5,529 bases of DNA from Pelagibacteraceae bacterium TMED259. Its GTDB lineage: Bacteria; Pseudomonadota; Alphaproteobacteria; HIMB59. A model generated the notes under the pieces. The model saw only the letters and a list, made by a program, of their open reading frames with translations. It did no database searches and was not told the DNA's origin. Positions 5,381-5,529 of this stretch are shown piece after piece; the stretch's first letter is position 1; the number at the start of each line of letters is the position of its first letter. The translations under genes and the position numbers were made by a program. The stretch covers positions 18,975-24,503 of the forward strand of contig NHLE01000046.1 of NCBI GenBank assembly GCA_002169365.1. The letters are read 5' to 3'.

Positions 5381-5529
5381 ATGAAGCATATATGTACAAG
5401 TTTCAAAAAACTTAGAATTGATGATGAAATAATTCTTACTATTGGCAATTTTGATGGGATCCATAAAGGTCATGGTGATATTTTGAGCAGAATAAAAAAG
5501 GAAGCAGAAAATCTTAATTTAAAAGCGGC
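5381..5529 (+). CDS. ribF: RibF, bifunctional riboflavin kinase/FAD synthetase (N-terminal part only)
   Basis: The first 49 codons of RibF, cut by the right edge of the window. RibF phosphorylates riboflavin to FMN (C-terminal kinase domain, not seen here) and adenylylates FMN to FAD (N-terminal nucleotidyltransferase domain). The diagnostic N-terminal motif is present: T20-I-G-N-F-D25-G-I-H28-K-G-H31, including the HxGH nucleotide-binding signature of adenylyl transferases, followed by a lysine-rich helix ending in N-L-K-A. The ATG at 5381 lies 5 nt after the flavin reductase stop, and the usual short lead of about 20 residues before the TIGNFDG motif supports this start. No Shine-Dalgarno sequence is seen, so translation probably relies on coupling. 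Bacterial RibF is usually about 300 residues, so most of the gene lies outside. Confidence 0.95.
   Translation, partial: MKHICTSFKKLRIDDEIILTIGNFDGIHKGHGDILSRIKKEAENLNLKA

Overview
This is an AT-rich (by eye about 30% GC), tightly packed chromosomal window with short gaps and few recognisable Shine-Dalgarno sequences. The E. coli-like MntR, the DsbB with a C-x-x-C-x-Y-Q-R-x-P-Y motif, the FbpB-type permease and the streamlined layout suggest a low-GC marine proteobacterium. A SAR11-like or related alphaproteobacterium is most likely, but this is inference and no marker gene settles it. No mobile element, CRISPR array or rRNA was seen.

Left block (1-2052, minus strand): three membrane-protein genes read leftward as one apparent operon. 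First is a DUF2899/ArsP_2-type putative manganese (heavy-metal) transporter. A VTT/YqaA-like (DedA superfamily) protein follows after 21 nt. The start of dsbB then overlaps the VTT stop by 8 nt and runs off the left edge. dsbB was found by translating the minus strand from 344.

Centre (2053-2544): mntR, a Mn-responsive DtxR-family regulator with all six expected metal ligands, is divergent from the transporter operon. The 93-nt gap holds a strong minus-strand promoter (TTGACT-N17-TATAAT) and a perfect 22-bp palindrome covering -10, the predicted +1 and everything up to the transporter ATG. The palindrome has the TAGC-N4-GCTA core I recall for the E. coli MntR box. The simplest reading is Mn-MntR repression of the transporter/VTT/dsbB operon. 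That is notable because repression by Mn suits an importer better than the exporter role usually suggested for the family.

Right-centre (2548-4709, minus strand): a LysE/RhtB-family amino-acid exporter gene is coupled by a 4-nt ATGA overlap to a two-domain FbpB-type Fe3+ ABC permease gene. The permease has no binding-protein or ATPase gene beside it. It ends 3 nt from the end of mntR, in convergent orientation.

Right (4783-5529, plus strand): a promoter, a tRNA-Leu(CAA) with encoded CCA, a flavin reductase-domain gene only 13 nt after the tRNA, and 5 nt later the start of ribF (FMN/FAD synthesis), cut by the window edge. Flavin synthesis and a flavin-using reductase are therefore probably co-transcribed behind a tRNA. 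No stretch longer than 300 bases lacks a gene; the largest gap, 4710-4805, holds divergent upstream regions for the LysE gene and the tRNA.
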